A stretch of 64,000 nt of DNA from assembly GCF_019443105.1 (NCBI RefSeq), contig NZ_JAHZIJ010000001.1, forward strand, positions 1 to 64,000. The letters run 5' to 3'. The notes under the pieces were generated by a model. That model was given only the letters and a program-made list of their open reading frames with translations. It searched no databases and was not told the DNA's origin. The DNA comes from Paenibacillus oenotherae. GTDB lineage: Bacteria > Bacillota > Bacilli > Paenibacillales > Paenibacillaceae. The position numbers and the translations under genes were made by a program. Positions 61,125 through 64,000 of the stretch are shown here, piece after piece (position 1 is the first letter of the stretch; every line of letters starts with the position of its first letter).

Positions 61125-62279
61125 TTAAACCCCCACTTTCCAGGAGGTATACCAATCCTGAATCTCTGCCGTTGGCTGATAGCCGAGCTCCTCAGACATG
61201 ATTCTGTGCAGCTGCTCGTACTGCTTTTCAACTAATGCTATATCTCCCAGTTTCATATATAGCTTCATCAAAGCAAAATGAATTTGCTCCGCATGAGGAA
61301 AATTGTCCACAATTCGGCTGTAGAGGATGATCGCTTCTGACAGCCGGTTCGCGGCGCTTAACCAATCCGCAATTTCTTTGACATGCTTGTGCCAGATAAT
61401 CCTCATGCGGAGACGTTCGCTCTCTGCCCATGCATAATCATAGTCAGCCAAATAATCACCTGCGTACATCTCCGCCAGCTTAAGATGCGAATCAATGGTG
61501 GCAGCCGAGATCGGCGGCGCTTCTTCGATTCCCCGCTCCCACAGCTCCGTATCCAATCTAAGGTTCGGAATCTCCATCTTATATCCATTTTCATTGCTCG
61601 TAATGATACATTTTATGCCGATAGAGGTTATTGTCTTCCGAATTTGATAGATAGCCGTATACAGCTGCGTATATCCCCGCTTGTAATCAACCTCCGGCCA
61701 CAGCGTCTCCAGCAAAATATCTTTGCGTATGAGCTGACCATGCCGCAACAGCAGCAATGCAAACAGCTCCTGCGCTTTATTCGTGCGCCATCGGATCGGT
61801 TCCCATTTGCCCCCCTCATATTCCAGCTCCATTCGCTGAAAACAATGAAATAATGGCGCTTCTGGAATCTTCAACCCATCGGATGCCGTAAATCGGGATT
61901 TCACCAGCCGGTGCCTTAGCGATATTTGCTCGCTTACCCTCTCTACTGTCCGCGTAAGCCTCTCTAACGCCACCGGTTTCAATAAGTAATCGATCGCGTT
62001 CAGCTCGAATGCTTTAATCGCATATTCATCATATCCGGTTACAAACACAATTTGAACCTCTGGCTGCACACTCTGGATAGCCTCCGCCAACGCAATTCCG
62101 TTCTGTCCAGGCATCTCAATGTCGAGAAAAACAACATCCACAACCTGTCTCGATACCGCTTGCAGCGCTGACTCCGCATTCATCAACTCCAGAACGATAT
62201 CAATGCCGCCAACTTTCTCCAGCTGTCTACTTAGTATGCTAAGCGCCAGCTTCTCGTCATCAACTAGCATGGCTCTCAC
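61125..62279 (-). CDS. response regulator with BTAD/SARP output domain
   Basis: A 384-residue regulator. Residues 1-120 are a receiver domain (AMLVDDEK, phosphoacceptor Asp in VVFLDIEMPG, Lys in YLLKPV). Residues 150-235 are an OmpR-like winged helix (GQLIRKDILLETLWPEVDYK). Residues 250-384 are the BTAD helical repeat domain. The start is GTG at 62279, with GAGGTGG 6 nt upstream. No histidine kinase gene is adjacent. It is divergent from the surface protein gene, its likely target. Confidence 0.9.
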   Translation of the reverse strand: MRAMLVDDEKLALSILSRQLEKVGGIDIVLELMNAESALQAVSRQVVDVVFLDIEMPGQNGIALAEAIQSVQPEVQIVFVTGYDEYAIKAFELNAIDYLLKPVALERLTRTVERVSEQISLRHRLVKSRFTASDGLKIPEAPLFHCFQRMELEYEGGKWEPIRWRTNKAQELFALLLLRHGQLIRKDILLETLWPEVDYKRGYTQLYTAIYQIRKTITSIGIKCIITSNENGYKMEIPNLRLDTELWERGIEEAPPISAATIDSHLKLAEMYAGDYLADYDYAWAESERLRMRIIWHKHVKEIADWLSAANRLSEAIILYSRIVDNFPHAEQIHFALMKLYMKLGDIALVEKQYEQLHRIMSEELGYQPTAEIQDWYTSWKVGV

Positions 62280-62476
62280 CCTCGTCCACCTCATCTTTAT
62301 ATGGGATTCCGACTCCATTATGCTCGTCCAGGTATTTCCTTCTTTACTTTTCGGCACATGTCCGCATTTTTATGAATTCAAACAACAGAAAAATTGAAAA
62401 CCATTAACATTATAAGACATATTTTGTTTATTTCGAACTTTATTTTCATAACATGGCGGGAAAATTTCAGAAATTG

Positions 62477-62488
62477 TTCAGATCTGAA
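62477..62488. promoter_or_regulatory. candidate operator palindrome
   Basis: TTCAGATCTGAA, a perfect 12-bp palindrome in the 326-base divergent gap 62280-62605. I see no clear -35/-10 pair for the surface gene and nothing else in the gap. Confidence 0.35.
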
Positions 62489-62605
62489 TGATACCATGGT
62501 CACGCTCCGCGTCTGATTGTCACAGTTGTGCCCAAGGGAGGTGGATCATTCGCACAGAAAGGCAATTTGGATGCGCACGAATCTATTAGTTTATGGAGGA
62601 AAAGT

Positions 62606-64000
62606 ATGAGACGAAAGTGGTTTGCGGGGTTCATTGCATTTACAGTATTTCTTCAACTGGTATCTCAGATGCTGAGCAATCCTGTCTTGGCCGCAGGAGA
62701 ACACAAGTTCACGGGAGCGTTAAGTTTTTCTTTCGCTACGGACAATAAGGAGCTGGCAGTTAATCAATCTGTTGACGCCGTTCTCGGTAAAAAAACTGTG
62801 CTTGATGTCACGGTTACGAATAACGATGCAAGCCAGTGGGCCTATAATGTAGGCATTGAACTGACATTGCCGGACGGACTGGAGGTTAGTGACGATAATG
62901 CTATTAAGCCTTCAAGCATTACGGCCGATTCCGTAGAGGTGCAGAAAGCCTACTGGCGGGATCTAAAGGATCTCGCACCCGGAGAATCCTATACATTCCC
63001 CGTTATGATTCATGCACGGGAGCAATACCGGTATTTGAGCGGCAAAGGCAACGTGCCTTTCGGCATTCAGCCTGAAGTAGGCGTAGCGGCATACGCAAGT
63101 GATGATGCCCGTCAGCTTTATGAGCCAGTCGAGACAGCCAATGCCAGCGGACTGGTCAAATACCGCATCGTACCGTTTACGGTCAAGATTGAGGATGCAG
63201 GCAAGCATGTGAAAGGTGCTGGGCCGGATGCTGCTCCTCCCGGAAGTGGAGACGAATACGGCAAGTTCGATTGGACAATCACTATCGACAACAACACTCG
63301 GACTGCCTCTGCCTTCTCCACGTTCCGGAATGAGGTTAGCGGCTCCTTGGAGGCATACGATTACGATCTTGTACCAACCTCCGAAACCTTTGTATCAGGT
63401 AAGCGCAACGCCGCTTGGACAGGCTTGTCGGTCGGTGCAGGCGCAACGGAGGAAATCACCTTCAAAGCTGCTTTTCTCGAGAATACACCGGCCGGAACGT
63501 TGCTTGTTGATGGGACTACCGTAACCAGCTCCGTCATCTTTACCGCTGTTGTGGAAGGGTTCTCCCTAAGCGGAAGCACGGAGTATGCGGCAACGGCCAA
63601 GGACATCATCGTCATTAAGTCAGTCGATGTCGCGAACGCGGGGTACGGAGATACATTGACTTACAGTCTCGAAGTTGTAGCCAATGAATATTACGATGTC
63701 ACCGATGTCCTTGTTACCGATACGATCGGTGACGGGCAGCTGTTCGGCAGCTATATCGGAATGGCCGGAGCTCCTGTCTCTCCTACCCGAAACCCGGATG
63801 GGACAACCAGTATCAGTTGGAATCTTGGTACGGTTGAGAAAGGAACATCCGTGTCTCTCGGTTATACGACCGATGTTGAATTGAACTGGGATACTGCCTA
63901 TTCCAACGGACCTGTTTACGCCGGAGACTCTTTGCTCAATCATGTTGAAGTAACGGGTACAACCATTGGTAAATCAGGAAATGTGAGCGACAGCGATGAG
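62606..64000 (+). CDS. large secreted surface protein, 5' part
   Basis: An open frame of 465 codons that runs off the right edge. A signal peptide (residues 1-30) ends near PVLAAG. The rest is a series of beta-sandwich domains: an N-terminal region with DVTVTNNDASQWAYNVGIEL, a middle IDNNTRTASAF domain, and near residue 340 a DUF11-type repeat (VDVANAGYGDTLTYSLEVVA, then DVLVTDTIG), as in cell-wall adhesins. GGAGG lies 7 nt before the ATG. The C-terminal anchor is not visible. Confidence 0.85.
   Translation, partial: MRRKWFAGFIAFTVFLQLVSQMLSNPVLAAGEHKFTGALSFSFATDNKELAVNQSVDAVLGKKTVLDVTVTNNDASQWAYNVGIELTLPDGLEVSDDNAIKPSSITADSVEVQKAYWRDLKDLAPGESYTFPVMIHAREQYRYLSGKGNVPFGIQPEVGVAAYASDDARQLYEPVETANASGLVKYRIVPFTVKIEDAGKHVKGAGPDAAPPGSGDEYGKFDWTITIDNNTRTASAFSTFRNEVSGSLEAYDYDLVPTSETFVSGKRNAAWTGLSVGAGATEEITFKAAFLENTPAGTLLVDGTTVTSSVIFTAVVEGFSLSGSTEYAATAKDIIVIKSVDVANAGYGDTLTYSLEVVANEYYDVTDVLVTDTIGDGQLFGSYIGMAGAPVSPTRNPDGTTSISWNLGTVEKGTSVSLGYTTDVELNWDTAYSNGPVYAGDSLLNHVEVTGTTIGKSGNVSDSDE

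Overview
The window comes from a spore-forming, moderately GC-rich Firmicute, most probably Paenibacillus or a close relative. The grounds are the 5' end of a 16S rRNA gene on the left edge, a SleB-type cortex hydrolase, a parvulin lipoprotein-like foldase carrying a copper-amine-oxidase N-terminal domain, a response regulator with a BTAD domain, DUF1540 and DUF4023 small proteins, and Bacillus-type SOS, Fur and CsoR operators. No search was run; family calls rest on motifs read in the translations.

Layout. 1-860: 16S rRNA 5' end (minus strand) and its promoter/leader. 860-12,100: housekeeping genes (PpaC pyrophosphatase, lipase-like hydrolase, DinG-type helicase, MsrAB, PrsA-like foldase), an overlapping DUF3990/small-protein pair, and a zinc-ribbon protein ending in a nucleoside-deoxyribosyltransferase-like domain. 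12,366-21,830: an autoregulated MerR/TipAS regulator, a GH13 cyclodextrinase behind a putative attenuator, a nucleotidyltransferase, a PhnA-type protein, two oxidoreductases, and a MarR-nitroreductase operon with tandem operators. 21,936-29,535: copZ-csoR, dgt, add and odhAB (2-oxoglutarate dehydrogenase E1 and E2). 29,827-39,170: CzrA-type sensor, a secreted protein with two starch-binding-like repeats, a HemD-nitrilase-small membrane protein operon opposite a MocR regulator, and a biotin ECF transporter in which one ATPase is fused to the T component. 39,203-42,438: SOS-controlled Y-family polymerase operon and an MFS exporter. 43,242-48,242: a four-gene operon (esterase, BtrH-like/ACP fusion, AMP-ligase, PhyH dioxygenase) that looks like a compact, unrecognised biosynthetic pathway. 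48,667-58,319: diguanylate cyclase, HelD, GDPD, SleB, HflKC and BdbCD. 58,734-64,000: a transposase-like gene that has lost its catalytic residues but carries a textbook SOS promoter, tiny DUF1540 and DUF4023 genes (the latter behind a perfect Fur box), an acetyltransferase, a BTAD response regulator and the start of a large secreted surface protein.

Two themes stand out. First, a family of dispersed intergenic repeats built from CCTGC/GCAGG hairpins occurs at least five times (about 16.0, 31.3, 35.5, 42.5 and 42.7 kb). Two copies sit inside small elements with related terminal inverted repeats, and one of these elements is inserted in another repeat copy with a readable 6-bp target duplication. 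Second, the DNA-damage response has two clear targets here, the Y-family polymerase and the domesticated-looking IS1595-type protein, with LexA boxes in the same promoter positions.
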